From Paenibacillus alkalitolerans (GTDB lineage Bacteria > Bacillota > Bacilli > Paenibacillales > YIM-B00363), in contig NZ_JAEMXM010000002.1 in NCBI RefSeq assembly GCF_016482785.1, forward strand, positions 1 to 64,000: DNA of 64,000 nucleotides. The letters are read 5' to 3'. Shown piece by piece: positions 18,531 to 29,985 of this stretch (its first letter is position 1; every line of letters begins with the position of its first letter). The notes under the pieces were generated by a model. The model did not search any database, had not been told where the DNA came from, and worked only from the letters and a program-made list of their open reading frames with translations. The translations under genes were made by a program, and so were the position numbers.

Positions 18531-18757
18531 TATTCGACAGTCTCATATTTGACCTTATTCTGCCCAGGATCAATAGTTGTAGAACCGGGGAATCAGACCG
18601 TTGCGAGTGTATAGGACCAGTTTTTGAGCTTATTCATAGACATAGGGTCAATTTTGACCTTATTGTACCGCCGGAAATTGGGTCGCTACGGAGAAATTGA
18701 CGTCCTCAACAAAAACAGCTCTCTGTCCGTGGACAAAGAGCCGGCTCAATAACTCCG
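18531..18757. other. Noncoding stretch with terminator of the beta-galactosidase gene
   Basis: No gene seen. TTTGACCTTATT occurs twice (about 18547 and 18653) in otherwise diverged surroundings. At 18707-18743 the minus strand has a GCTCTTTGTC/GGACAGAGAGC hairpin followed by TGTTTTTGTTG, a likely terminator for the beta-galactosidase. Confidence 0.6.
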
Positions 18758-21886
<3,129 letters not shown>

Positions 21887-22046
21887 TTAGACTGTTATGG
21901 ATTATGCAACGATATTCCTATTGTACATGTATTATCGGCAACTGAAAATGCAACCATTTTTCAATCGATACAACAATATTAAACCAGAATAGAATCGAAT
22001 GCCGTTGTGGCAAACTATGAAAACCATTTCCTTGCCCGGGAGGTGT

Positions 22047-23114
22047 ATGCTTATCGGCACTATCGTGTCCATCGGAACGGCCGTTCCCGAACACCAGGTT
22101 TCGCAAGACGAAGCCAGGCATTCCGTGCATCATATGTTCGGCTCCTCCGTGCCGAATTTTGACCGGTATTTGCCGATTTTCGAACATAGCGACATTGAAA
22201 CGAGACATTTTTGCATGCCGCTCGATTGGTTTGCGGTTCCCCGTACGGTGGAAGAGAAGCATAGGCAGTTTATCATCCATGCGACCGGACTGGCGGAACG
22301 CGCCGCGCGCAGCTGCCTCGAGAAAGCCGGCGCCGAACCCCAAGACGTCGGTCACGTCATACTCGTTACGACAACCGGAACGGCGACGCCCAGCTTGGAC
22401 GCCCATCTGTTTAACCGTCTCGGCTTCAATCCGCACGTCAAACGTTCCCCGTTATGGGGGCTCGGCTGCGCGGGAGGCGCTGCGGGCTTATCCCGGGCTT
22501 CGGAGTATGTCAAAGCGTTTCCCGGCGACCTCGCTCTATTGATCAGCGTGGAGTTATGCAGCCTTACGTTCATACGCGACGACGTGTCGAAAAGCAATAT
22601 CGTCGCTACGTCGCTATTCGCTGACGGCGCGGCGGCGGTACTGGTTGCCGGAAGCGCAGCCGCTCCGGGCTTAGATGAGGCAGGGCCGCAAATTATTGCG
22701 ACTCAAAGCACCACTTGGCCCGATTCGCTCGATGTGATGGGATGGGACGTTACGGACAGGGGTTTGAAGGTCGTCTTCTCCAGGGACATTCCTTCGATTA
22801 TCCAAAATCATATGCGCTCTAATGCGGCACAGCTCATTGACAGTCAAGGATGGAATATCGAAGATATTGAACATTATGTGCTGCACCCTGGCGGCATGAA
22901 GGTGTTGAAAGCTTATGAAGAGTCGTTGGGCGTAAGCCCCGACCGCCTGGATGCGTCGCGGATGGTATCGCGGAAATACGGAAATATGTCGTCTTGTACC
23001 GTGCTGTTCGTGTTGGATGAAGTTTTGCGCCGAGGGGTGCAAAAGGGTTCGCGAGGACTGGCGGGTGCGCTCGGACCCGGGTTTAGTTCGGAATTGTTGT
23101 TGTTACAGTTTTAA
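22047..23114 (+). CDS. Type III polyketide synthase (chalcone synthase-like, BcsA/BpsA-type)
   Basis: Condenses acyl-CoA starters with malonyl-type extenders to make pyrones or resorcinols. The Cys-His-Asn triad is intact: Cys141 in GLGCAGGAAG, His280 in YVLHPGG and Asn313 in KYGNMSS. The length of 355 is typical. The start at 22047 has GGGAGG only three bases upstream; earlier in-frame ATGs (21999, 22017) have none. As in Bacillus bcsA-ypbQ it is followed by a membrane methyltransferase, and here also by a methylmalonyl-CoA mutase pair, suggesting a methylated alkylpyrone-type product (inference). Confidence 0.9.
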   Translation: MLIGTIVSIGTAVPEHQVSQDEARHSVHHMFGSSVPNFDRYLPIFEHSDIETRHFCMPLDWFAVPRTVEEKHRQFIIHATGLAERAARSCLEKAGAEPQDVGHVILVTTTGTATPSLDAHLFNRLGFNPHVKRSPLWGLGCAGGAAGLSRASEYVKAFPGDLALLISVELCSLTFIRDDVSKSNIVATSLFADGAAAVLVAGSAAAPGLDEAGPQIIATQSTTWPDSLDVMGWDVTDRGLKVVFSRDIPSIIQNHMRSNAAQLIDSQGWNIEDIEHYVLHPGGMKVLKAYEESLGVSPDRLDASRMVSRKYGNMSSCTVLFVLDEVLRRGVQKGSRGLAGALGPGFSSELLLLQF

Positions 23115-23129
23115 CGGAGGACGAGAGCG

Positions 23130-23651
23130 ATGAACTTATGGTTTGCGTTGATTTTCAGTGGGGTGATCTCCCAACGCTTGTTGGAACTGAGGCTGGCGAA
23201 GCGAAATGCGATACGAATTCGCGGTATCGGCGGATACGAGATCGGGGCGGATCATTACAAATATTTAGTACTGCTGCATGCGGCCTTCTTTCTCTCGCTG
23301 CTGACGGAATTTTCCTTGCGGCGGCCATTCTTCTCTTTGTGGATGCTCGTCCCTTCCGCCATATTCATTTTGCTGCAAGCGGCAAGAATATGGTGTATCC
23401 GCTCTCTAGGCATCCATTGGAATACGCGCATCTTTATCGTTCCCGGCGCTCCGTTGGTGCGAAGAGGTCCGTACCGCTTCCTCCGACATCCGAATTACGC
23501 CGTCGTTACTCTGGAATTGCTGTTCCTGCCGCTCATCTTCGGGTGTTATTGGAGCGCGGCGCTGTTTCCGGTTTTGAATATGATTGTGCTGAAAAGACGT
23601 ATTTCCCTAGAGGAGCAAGCATTACTCTCCATGTCAACAGCAGCGGAGTAA
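23130..23651 (+). CDS. Isoprenylcysteine carboxyl methyltransferase-family protein (YpbQ/BpsB-like)
   Basis: A 173-residue membrane methyltransferase with four to five hydrophobic segments and the ICMT signature GPYRFLRHPNY near residue 115. In Bacillus the homologous partner of the type III synthase methylates its alkylpyrone products; the same role is likely here. It begins 15 bases after the synthase with CGGAGG upstream. Confidence 0.88.
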   Translation: MNLWFALIFSGVISQRLLELRLAKRNAIRIRGIGGYEIGADHYKYLVLLHAAFFLSLLTEFSLRRPFFSLWMLVPSAIFILLQAARIWCIRSLGIHWNTRIFIVPGAPLVRRGPYRFLRHPNYAVVTLELLFLPLIFGCYWSAALFPVLNMIVLKRRISLEEQALLSMSTAAE

Positions 23652-23676
23652 CCGCGGCGCAAGGAGGTGAGCGGCG

Positions 23677-25293
23677 ATGGTTCAACAATTTAATAGCGGC
23701 GGCTTAGAAGGCTCCGACTCGTTGGAAGCCGTATATTCCCCCCGCTTGGACGGAGATTCGGACATTGCCGCCGAATGGGTCGAGCGGATCGGCCGCCCCG
23801 GAGAGTATCCGTTCACACGGGGCATATATGCTTCCATGTACCGCGGCAAGCTGTGGACGATGAGGCAATATGCGGGTGCCGGTTCCGCGCGGGAGGCTAA
23901 CCGGCGGCTGCGGTATTTATTGAGAAAAGGGCAAACCGGCCTTTCCCTCGCCTTCGATCTTCCGACGCAGCTCGGTCTCGACGCGGATGATCCGGCGGCT
24001 CAGGGTGAAGTCGGCAAAACCGGCGTCTCCGTATCCACGCTGTCCGATATGGAGACGGTGCTGAAGGGCATCCCGCTTGCGGACGTCTCGTTATCGATGA
24101 CGATTAACGCCACGGCAGGCGCTCTGCTCGCCATGGCCGCATCCGTCGCCGGACAAACCGGCGTCGATGTCAGCCGATTGGCGGGAACGGTGCAGAACGA
24201 TATTTTAAAAGAATTCGCCGCCCGCAATACGTATCTGTTTCCTCCCGAGCCTTCGCTGCGGCTCGCCGCCGACGTCATCCAATACGTCTGTGAAAGCATG
24301 CCGCGCTTTAACGCCGTCAGCGTCAGCGGCTACCATATGCGCGAAGCGGGTGCGACGGCGGCGCAGGAAGTGGGTTTCGCGTTTGCAAACGGCATTGCCT
24401 ACGTCGAAGAGGCGCTCCGGCGCGGATTGCATATTGACGAGGTTGCCCCGCGCATATCGTTCTTCTTTGCTGCGCACAACCGTCTGTTGGAAGAGACCGC
24501 AAAGTTTCGTGCTGCCCGGCGTATGTGGGCGCGCATCATGCGCCAGCGGTTCGACGCGAAGGACCCGCGCTCGTGGCGGATGCGGTTCCATGCGCAAACC
24601 GCCGGATCCGCGTTGACGGCGGCGCAGCCGGACAACAACGTCGTGCGCGTCGCGCTGCAGGCGCTGGCCGCCGTTCTCGGCGGCGCGCAGAGCCTGCACA
24701 CGAACGCGAAAGACGAGGCGCTGCGTCTGCCGAGCGCAGCCAACGCCGCGCTGGCGCTGCGCACGCAGCAAATCATCGCATACGAAAGCGGCGTTGCGGA
24801 AACCGTCGATCCGTTGGCCGGGTCGTATGCCGTGGAGGCGCTGACCGATGCGATGGAGCGGGAAATTGCCGCCTGCATGGAAGCGGTCGAGCGGGCCGGA
24901 GGCGCCGTTGAAGCGCTGCGCAGCGGGTATGTGCAGCGGGAAATCCGCGACGCAGCATTCCGCACGCACCTTAAGACGGCGAGCGGACAGCTTCCGGTCG
25001 TCGGCGTGAACCTCTTTGCGGGCGACGGACCGGAACTGCGCTTCGCTGCTCGCAAGAAAGACGCTGCGCAGGATATCGAACGCGTTCGCGCTGCGGAGCT
25101 GGACTCGGCAAGGAACAACCGGAGCGAAGCCGATGTTCGCAGGAAGCTCGTTCAACTGCAGTCGGATGCGGAAGCAGAGCGGAATACAATGCACTCGATC
25201 ATCGATGCCGTTCAGTCCGGCTGCACCGTAGGCGAAATATTCGGCTGTTTGTCCGCCGTATTCGGCACATACCGCGAACAGTGGGAGGAATAA
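23677..25293 (+). CDS. Methylmalonyl-CoA mutase catalytic subunit
   Basis: Coenzyme B12-dependent interconversion of succinyl-CoA and methylmalonyl-CoA. The 538-residue protein contains the TIM-barrel catalytic domain but not the B12-binding domain, which is the next gene. Substrate-site residues match true methylmalonyl-CoA mutases: Tyr65 (WTMRQY), Arg183 (EFAARNTY) and His220 (SGYHMREAG), equivalent to Tyr89, Arg207 and His244 of the Propionibacterium enzyme. Isobutyryl-CoA mutases differ at the first two. AAGGAGG precedes the ATG. The gene is GC-richer than its neighbours. No MeaB or epimerase gene is adjacent. Confidence 0.9.
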   Translation: MVQQFNSGGLEGSDSLEAVYSPRLDGDSDIAAEWVERIGRPGEYPFTRGIYASMYRGKLWTMRQYAGAGSAREANRRLRYLLRKGQTGLSLAFDLPTQLGLDADDPAAQGEVGKTGVSVSTLSDMETVLKGIPLADVSLSMTINATAGALLAMAASVAGQTGVDVSRLAGTVQNDILKEFAARNTYLFPPEPSLRLAADVIQYVCESMPRFNAVSVSGYHMREAGATAAQEVGFAFANGIAYVEEALRRGLHIDEVAPRISFFFAAHNRLLEETAKFRAARRMWARIMRQRFDAKDPRSWRMRFHAQTAGSALTAAQPDNNVVRVALQALAAVLGGAQSLHTNAKDEALRLPSAANAALALRTQQIIAYESGVAETVDPLAGSYAVEALTDAMEREIAACMEAVERAGGAVEALRSGYVQREIRDAAFRTHLKTASGQLPVVGVNLFAGDGPELRFAARKKDAAQDIERVRAAELDSARNNRSEADVRRKLVQLQSDAEAERNTMHSIIDAVQSGCTVGEIFGCLSAVFGTYREQWEE

Positions 25294-25299
25294 GAAAAT

Positions 25300-25731
25300 A
25301 TGACGTTACGAGTGCTCATTGCGAAAGCCGGATTGGACGGTCATGACCGCGGCGCGATCATATTGACGCGAGGTTTGCGCGAGCAAGGGCTGAACGCCGT
25401 ATTTAGCGGAGTCCGCCGAACGCCGGAGGAAATCGCCAAGATGGCCGCAGATGGCGAGTTCGATTGCATTGGCCTCTCTTCGCATGCCGGAGCGCACCTC
25501 ACTCTTTTCCCCCGTGTCGTGAACTCGCTCCGCACCGCCGGTTGGAGAGGCCGGCTCTTGATCGCCGGCGGCCTCATTCCCGCGGAAGACGTGCCACCTT
25601 TACTTCAAGCAGGCATCGACGCGGTGTTTCCGCCGGATATCGATATTCCGGCTGTCGCAGCCTACATCCGCTCCGCCGCCGGAAGTAGCCGCGAAACGTT
25701 CATCGCCCGGCATATGACAGCCGGGCGATGA
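25300..25731 (+). CDS. Methylmalonyl-CoA mutase cobalamin-binding subunit
   Basis: A 143-residue B12-binding domain protein with the base-off cobalamin motif GLDGHDRG (DxHxxG, residues 13-20), GLSSHAG and the LIAGGLIP glycine loop. It starts six bases after the catalytic subunit and completes a split two-gene mutase. The last ~15 residues are not conserved in character. Confidence 0.9.
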   Translation: MTLRVLIAKAGLDGHDRGAIILTRGLREQGLNAVFSGVRRTPEEIAKMAADGEFDCIGLSSHAGAHLTLFPRVVNSLRTAGWRGRLLIAGGLIPAEDVPPLLQAGIDAVFPPDIDIPAVAAYIRSAAGSSRETFIARHMTAGR

Positions 25732-25742
25732 GTCGCATTTTA

Positions 25743-26540
25743 TTATAATCCGAGAACGACGCGGTCGTCGGCCAACCGCTTGCCGCGAATGGCGGCAAAT
25801 TTCTCAAGAAGCGCCGGCACGGTTAATTGCCGCTTCTCTTCTCCTTCGACCTCAAAGATGATTTTCCCGCTGTCCATCATGATCAACCGGTTTCCGAGGC
25901 GAATCGCCTGCTCCATATTGTGCGTAACCATAAGCGTCGTGAGGCCGGTTTCCGTAACGATCCGTTCCGTCAGCTCCGTTACGAGCTCCGCGCGGGACGG
26001 GTCAAGCGCCGCGGTATGCTCGTCCAGCAGCAATATTTTCGGTTCGGTGAACGCCGCCATCAGCAAGCTGAGCGCTTGTCTTTCGCCGCCGGAAAGCAGC
26101 CCGACCTTCGCATTGATTCGGTCTTCGAGTCCGAGCCCCAGTCCGGCCAGACGTTCTTTGAACATCGCTTGCTTCGACCGGGTGATTCCCGACCCGAGTC
26201 CTCTGCTCTGTCCGCGGAGGTACGCAAGAGCCAGATTTTCCTGGATCGTCATTGACGGGGCCGTTCCCGCCATCGGGTCTTGAAACACACGGCCGATCCA
26301 ACGGCTTCTTTCGTGTTCCTTCATTCGGTTGACGTTAATGCCGTCGATCTCAATATCGCCTGATTCGGGCACAAGTACGCCGGAAACGACGTTCATCAAT
26401 GTCGATTTCCCCGCACCGTTACTCCCGATGACGGTTACGAAATCACCCTTCCGCAATTCAAGGGAAACGCCGCCCAATGCAATCTTCTCATCCGGAGTGT
26501 ACGGGTAGAATATCTTGACGACACGATCCATCTTCAACAT
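25743..26540 (-). CDS. TrpXYZ-like ABC transporter ATP-binding protein
   Basis: The ATPase of an importer of the putative tryptophan/tyrosine type. It has Walker A GSNGAGKST, signature LSGGERQ and Walker B LLLDEHTAALD, with a His in place of the usual Pro after Glu, which is characteristic of this subfamily. It follows the permease by three bases, with GGAGG upstream of the ATG, and is the last gene of a three-gene operon. Confidence 0.9.
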   Translation of the reverse strand: MLKMDRVVKIFYPYTPDEKIALGGVSLELRKGDFVTVIGSNGAGKSTLMNVVSGVLVPESGDIEIDGINVNRMKEHERSRWIGRVFQDPMAGTAPSMTIQENLALAYLRGQSRGLGSGITRSKQAMFKERLAGLGLGLEDRINAKVGLLSGGERQALSLLMAAFTEPKILLLDEHTAALDPSRAELVTELTERIVTETGLTTLMVTHNMEQAIRLGNRLIMMDSGKIIFEVEGEEKRQLTVPALLEKFAAIRGKRLADDRVVLGL

Positions 26541-26543
26541 GTG

Positions 26544-27452
26544 CTACACCGCCTCCCCGCCGATTTGTTCGCTGCGTTTTTTCCCGATCGACTTTTCCCT
26601 GCTCTTCTTGCGAATTAACGGTACGGTCAACGCCACGATAACGATGAGCGCCGTCATCAGTTTCATGTCGGTGGGCTCTAACCCGTAACGCAGCGCAACG
26701 GCGATGACAATCCGGTAAACGACAGCTCCCAGCGCAACCGCCAACGTTGCCCTGGCTATCGATCCGGTGCCGAATATCACTTCGCCGATAATGACCGAAG
26801 CAAGCCCGACCACGATCATCCCGACGCCCATCTGAAGGTCGGCGGATCCTTGGTACTGGGCGAAAAGCGCCCCCGCGACGGCTACAAGCCCGTTCGATAA
26901 GCTCACGCCGACGATGATCGTGTTGTCCGTGTTTACTCCGAAGCTGCTGATCATCTTCGGATTATCGCCGGTCGCCCGTACGGCCATCCCCAAATCGGTC
27001 TTAAGAAACCAATCGATAATCAATTTAACTAATAAAACAACGATAGGCGCAATAATGAGCGCGTATGACACGTACGCAATTAACTCCCCGTCAGGGAAAA
27101 CCGTCTCCTTGTTCAACAAAGGAATGTTCGGACGCCCCATGATGCGGAAGTTGATTGTGTATAAGGCGATCATCATCAATATTCCGGATAGAAGAGCGTT
27201 GATCTTACCCTTCGTATGCAGCAATCCGGTTACCGACCCCGCAGCAAGCCCGCCGAAAAAAGCAACCGCTGTAGCCAGCCAAGGGGAAATTCCGCCAACA
27301 ATAAGAGCTGCCGCAATTCCGGCTCCTGTGGTGAAACTGCCGTCTACCGTCAAATCAGGGAAGTTGAGTATGCGAAACGTCAAGTAAACGCCCAGCGCCA
27401 TAACTGCAAATATAAGTCCTTGCTCCACGGAACCGATCAAAGCGACAAGCAT
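26544..27452 (-). CDS. TrpXYZ-like ABC transporter permease
   Basis: An integral membrane protein with about eight hydrophobic segments, of the branched-chain amino-acid-type permease superfamily. It shows the motif LTVDGSFTTGAGIAA near residue 45 and the conserved GLEPTDMKLMTALIV near the C-terminus, typical of the PF04392-associated permeases. I chose the ATG at 27452 with CGGAGG seven bases upstream; the frame continues to 27488 without a better start. Confidence 0.88.
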   Translation of the reverse strand: MLVALIGSVEQGLIFAVMALGVYLTFRILNFPDLTVDGSFTTGAGIAAALIVGGISPWLATAVAFFGGLAAGSVTGLLHTKGKINALLSGILMMIALYTINFRIMGRPNIPLLNKETVFPDGELIAYVSYALIIAPIVVLLVKLIIDWFLKTDLGMAVRATGDNPKMISSFGVNTDNTIIVGVSLSNGLVAVAGALFAQYQGSADLQMGVGMIVVGLASVIIGEVIFGTGSIARATLAVALGAVVYRIVIAVALRYGLEPTDMKLMTALIVIVALTVPLIRKKSREKSIGKKRSEQIGGEAV

Positions 27453-27515
27453 ATAAATACCTCCGTACAAGTGAAGAGTGGCCCGCAATACGGGTCACTC
27501 TTATGTTATAAAAAA

Positions 27516-28556
27516 TTATTGTTCAATGAGATGTTCCGGTTTCGCGAGCAAATCTTTCATCGCTTGCGTAATTTCCACGCCTTGCTTCCCGGCAGCCGTA
27601 GCGTTCAAGTACAAGTCCAATTGTTCGGGGAACATCACCGGTATGTCTCCGGGATTTTTTCCGTTAAGCAAAATATCCGCGGCCAGCTTGCCGGTTGTAT
27701 ATCCGATGTCGTAATACTGATAGCCGAACGTCGCCACACCGCCGCGCTTTAAGGAATCGACATCTCCTACGAACAGAGGCAACTTGTTCTTCTCGGCAAC
27801 GCCAACAACGGTTTCGAGCGTAGGGACGACCGTGTTATCTTTCGGAATATAGATGGCGTCCACTCGTCCGACTAACGACTCGGCTGCCTGTTTTACGTCG
27901 GCGCTGGAAGCGACGGCCGCTTTCACGATTTTGATGTTATTCGCGGAAAGCGCCTCTTCCGCACGTTCGATGGCGACGACGGAATTTTGCTCGCCTTCGT
28001 TAATGACCGTGCCTAGCGTCTTCACATTCGGGAATTGCGACGCGATAAACTCCATCAGCTTCGCAATTTCGTCGGGATGGGTGTCGGATACTCCCGTTAT
28101 GTTACCGCCCGGATTTTCCGCATTCTCGACAAGTCCGGCGCCAATCGGATCCGTAACCGCTGTAAACAGCACCGGAATGTCCTTGATTTGCTGCGCCAAT
28201 GCTTGAGCGGAAGGTGTGGAAATCCCGAGCACGAGATCTTTCTTGCCGCCTGCAAACCCTTGGGCAATCGTCGTATTGTTAGCCTGTTCCCCCTGGGCGA
28301 TGCCCAAATCTACCTCAAGATTCTCGCCTTCCACCAAGCCGTTGTCTTTCAAAGCCGCAAGAAACCCGTCTCGGGTCGCGTCCAGCGAAGGATGCTCCAC
28401 AATTTGCGAGATGCCGATCTTATATGTCTTAGCTTCAGCTTCGCTTCCGCCGCCCGCACTGCCTTGCGTCGTATCCTGATTTTTCTGCCCGCATCCTGCG
28501 GAAACGGCCAAGACCGTCGCGGCGATAACCGCCAACCATTTTTTACTGACAACCAT
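27516..28556 (-). CDS. ABC transporter substrate-binding lipoprotein (PF04392, TrpX-like)
   Basis: The extracytoplasmic binding protein of the importer encoded by the next two genes. The signal peptide ends with lipobox LAVSAGC, followed by a Ser/Gly-rich linker. The mature part follows the ABC_sub_bind pattern (VEHPSLDATRDGFLAALKDNG, VDAIYIPKDNTVVPT, RGGVATFGYQYYDIGY). The ligand is probably an aromatic amino acid, by family only. I chose the ATG at 28556 behind GGGGGAG; no T-box or trp leader was recognised upstream. Confidence 0.88.
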   Translation of the reverse strand: MVVSKKWLAVIAATVLAVSAGCGQKNQDTTQGSAGGGSEAEAKTYKIGISQIVEHPSLDATRDGFLAALKDNGLVEGENLEVDLGIAQGEQANNTTIAQGFAGGKKDLVLGISTPSAQALAQQIKDIPVLFTAVTDPIGAGLVENAENPGGNITGVSDTHPDEIAKLMEFIASQFPNVKTLGTVINEGEQNSVVAIERAEEALSANNIKIVKAAVASSADVKQAAESLVGRVDAIYIPKDNTVVPTLETVVGVAEKNKLPLFVGDVDSLKRGGVATFGYQYYDIGYTTGKLAADILLNGKNPGDIPVMFPEQLDLYLNATAAGKQGVEITQAMKDLLAKPEHLIEQ

Positions 28557-28670
28557 ATGTTTCTCCCCCTGTTTCATTGTGCCGCCAACGCGTTGCACGA
28601 TTAAAGACTTATAACGCGGCTTGTCCTTAAACCATAAAAATATTTTATATTTGTTGCAGCAGGCGCGTCA

Positions 28671-28702
28671 ACAAAAAAAACACCCGAAGCTGCCGGGTGT
28701 TT
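28671..28702 (-). terminator. Terminator downstream of the hypothetical gene at 28707
   Basis: On the minus strand CACCCG-GCAGCTT-CGGGTG is followed by TTTTTTTTGTTG. Confidence 0.85.
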
Positions 28703-28706
28703 CCAA

Positions 28707-29231
28707 TTATGGGGATTTCCAATCGCCCAGCGCTTCATCCGCTTCCAAAGCGTATTCGAAATCCTCGATATCAAACACTTGAATCGGAACTTCCGTATCG
28801 ATCACGCGATCCATAAAATCGAGCTGGTCTGTCAAGATCGGTACCTGCTCGCGCAGCGAAGAAAGAATCAGCTCCGTTTCGATCGGATCGAATGTCTCTC
28901 CGTATTGCGCATTCTCCATTGAATTGACTACAACAAAAGATACATTATCGTTGACGAGCAGCGGCGGACTCAGTCGCCACGGCGCGCCGAACGCTCTTTC
29001 GATTTTCTTGCGGTTCAACGGCTCTTCGAAGAACGCAATCATTTCGCTTATCTTCTGCTTTACGTGCGCGTCGTCTCCGGCTTCCGGCATGACAGGCTCG
29101 CTGCTGTCTTTCATTTCGTACAATTCCATTACCGTCGAATAAGGGAACAGGTACTCAACGGGCCGGTTCGGAACCATCAACTCTCCGTAAATCGCTGCCA
29201 TAACAGCCTCAATGACAAACCGCTTTCTCAT
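28707..29231 (-). CDS. Hypothetical protein
   Basis: A 174-residue soluble acidic protein beginning MRKRFVIEAVMAAIYGELMVP. I do not recognise a functional domain. It has an acidic C-terminus and no membrane segment or signal. I chose the ATG at 29231 because GGTAAGGAGG lies upstream; the frame runs open to 29399 but the extra 56 residues look non-coding. A strong terminator follows. Confidence 0.65.
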   Translation of the reverse strand: MRKRFVIEAVMAAIYGELMVPNRPVEYLFPYSTVMELYEMKDSSEPVMPEAGDDAHVKQKISEMIAFFEEPLNRKKIERAFGAPWRLSPPLLVNDNVSFVVVNSMENAQYGETFDPIETELILSSLREQVPILTDQLDFMDRVIDTEVPIQVFDIEDFEYALEADEALGDWKSP

Positions 29232-29351
29232 TCGAGAGCGCCTCCTTACCTTCCCGGACAAACCGAAATAGATGTCTATAAATAAATACCATAAATGAGC
29301 GGAAAAGTTAAGACGGAAAACGCCTACTGTATAATGTTCGCCGAAAACGAA

Positions 29352-29384
29352 CGATAAAAAACCCTCCAGAATGTCCTGAAGGGT
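29352..29384 (-). terminator. Terminator downstream of the DoxX-like gene
   Basis: On the minus strand CCCTTCAG-N6-CTGGAGGG is followed by TTTTTTATCG. It insulates the hypothetical gene at 28707-29231 from the genes upstream. Confidence 0.8.
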
Positions 29385-29413
29385 GAACGTCTTATACAAT
29401 TATTAGGTGCTAT

Positions 29414-29875
29414 TTACCGCCCCGTTTGATTTGTATCCGCACCCTGTCCGGCGACATGCTGCTGCCGGCGATGGCCGTACCGCTTCGGGCCGCGGAGAAG
29501 CAGCTTGCGCAGTTCTTCATCCCGTAGCCATAGTGCTCCCCACATTAGAATAGCAATATAAACCGGAAACAGTATATGTGTAAAAAGCGGCGAATCCACA
29601 CGTAAGTTCGTAGCGATCGCTCCGCCGAAATATCCGGTCAGCAGCACCGCACCCAATAAAGATGTACGAGGGACGGCGTAAAGAATTATTGAGATGAGAC
29701 CGAGCACTCCAATAGGAATTACATGATGTTCGGAATACCCGAGCGTTACCGTACCTTCCACAACGGGGGCGGGTTTGATCAGCTTGAATATGCTGTCTAA
29801 CAACATAAACAGAATTACAACCGCGCTCATAATTCTTGCCGTCCAAAGCCTGCTCTTTGAAATCGTGTCCGCCAT
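29414..29875 (-). CDS. DoxX-like small membrane protein
   Basis: A 153-residue membrane protein with four hydrophobic segments and a basic, polar C-terminus. The pattern (KSRLWTARIMSAVVILFMLLD at the first segment, LGYSEHHVIPIGVLGLISIIL, then TGYFGGAIATNLR) fits the DoxX-like family; the reaction is unknown. AAAGGAGG precedes the ATG at 29875. It lies 110 bases behind the multicopper oxidase in the same direction. Confidence 0.75.
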   Translation of the reverse strand: MADTISKSRLWTARIMSAVVILFMLLDSIFKLIKPAPVVEGTVTLGYSEHHVIPIGVLGLISIILYAVPRTSLLGAVLLTGYFGGAIATNLRVDSPLFTHILFPVYIAILMWGALWLRDEELRKLLLRGPKRYGHRRQQHVAGQGADTNQTGR

Positions 29876-29985
29876 CAATTTTCCTCCTTTAACTTTACGC
29901 CATACGCGCGTGTAATCTTTCAATCCAAATAATACCATAAAATAATGAGTTGCGGTTTCTTTTATATTGCTAAGATTGACCACGA

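Noticed and set aside
24399-25194. Long open frames on the strand opposite to the mutase gene
   Set aside because: They are shadows produced by the high GC content of the mutase; the encoded sequences are Arg/Ser/Ala-rich and lack family motifs.
23677-25731. Considered as an isobutyryl-CoA or hydroxyisobutyryl-CoA mutase because of its secondary-metabolism context
   Set aside because: The positions equivalent to Tyr89 and Arg207 are Tyr65 and Arg183, as in true methylmalonyl-CoA mutases; the other types carry Phe/Ile and Gln there.
28599-28706. T-box or trp leader upstream of the TrpXYZ-like operon
   Set aside because: No T-box sequence, leader peptide or antiterminator structure could be recognised; the only hairpin there belongs to the neighbouring gene's terminator.
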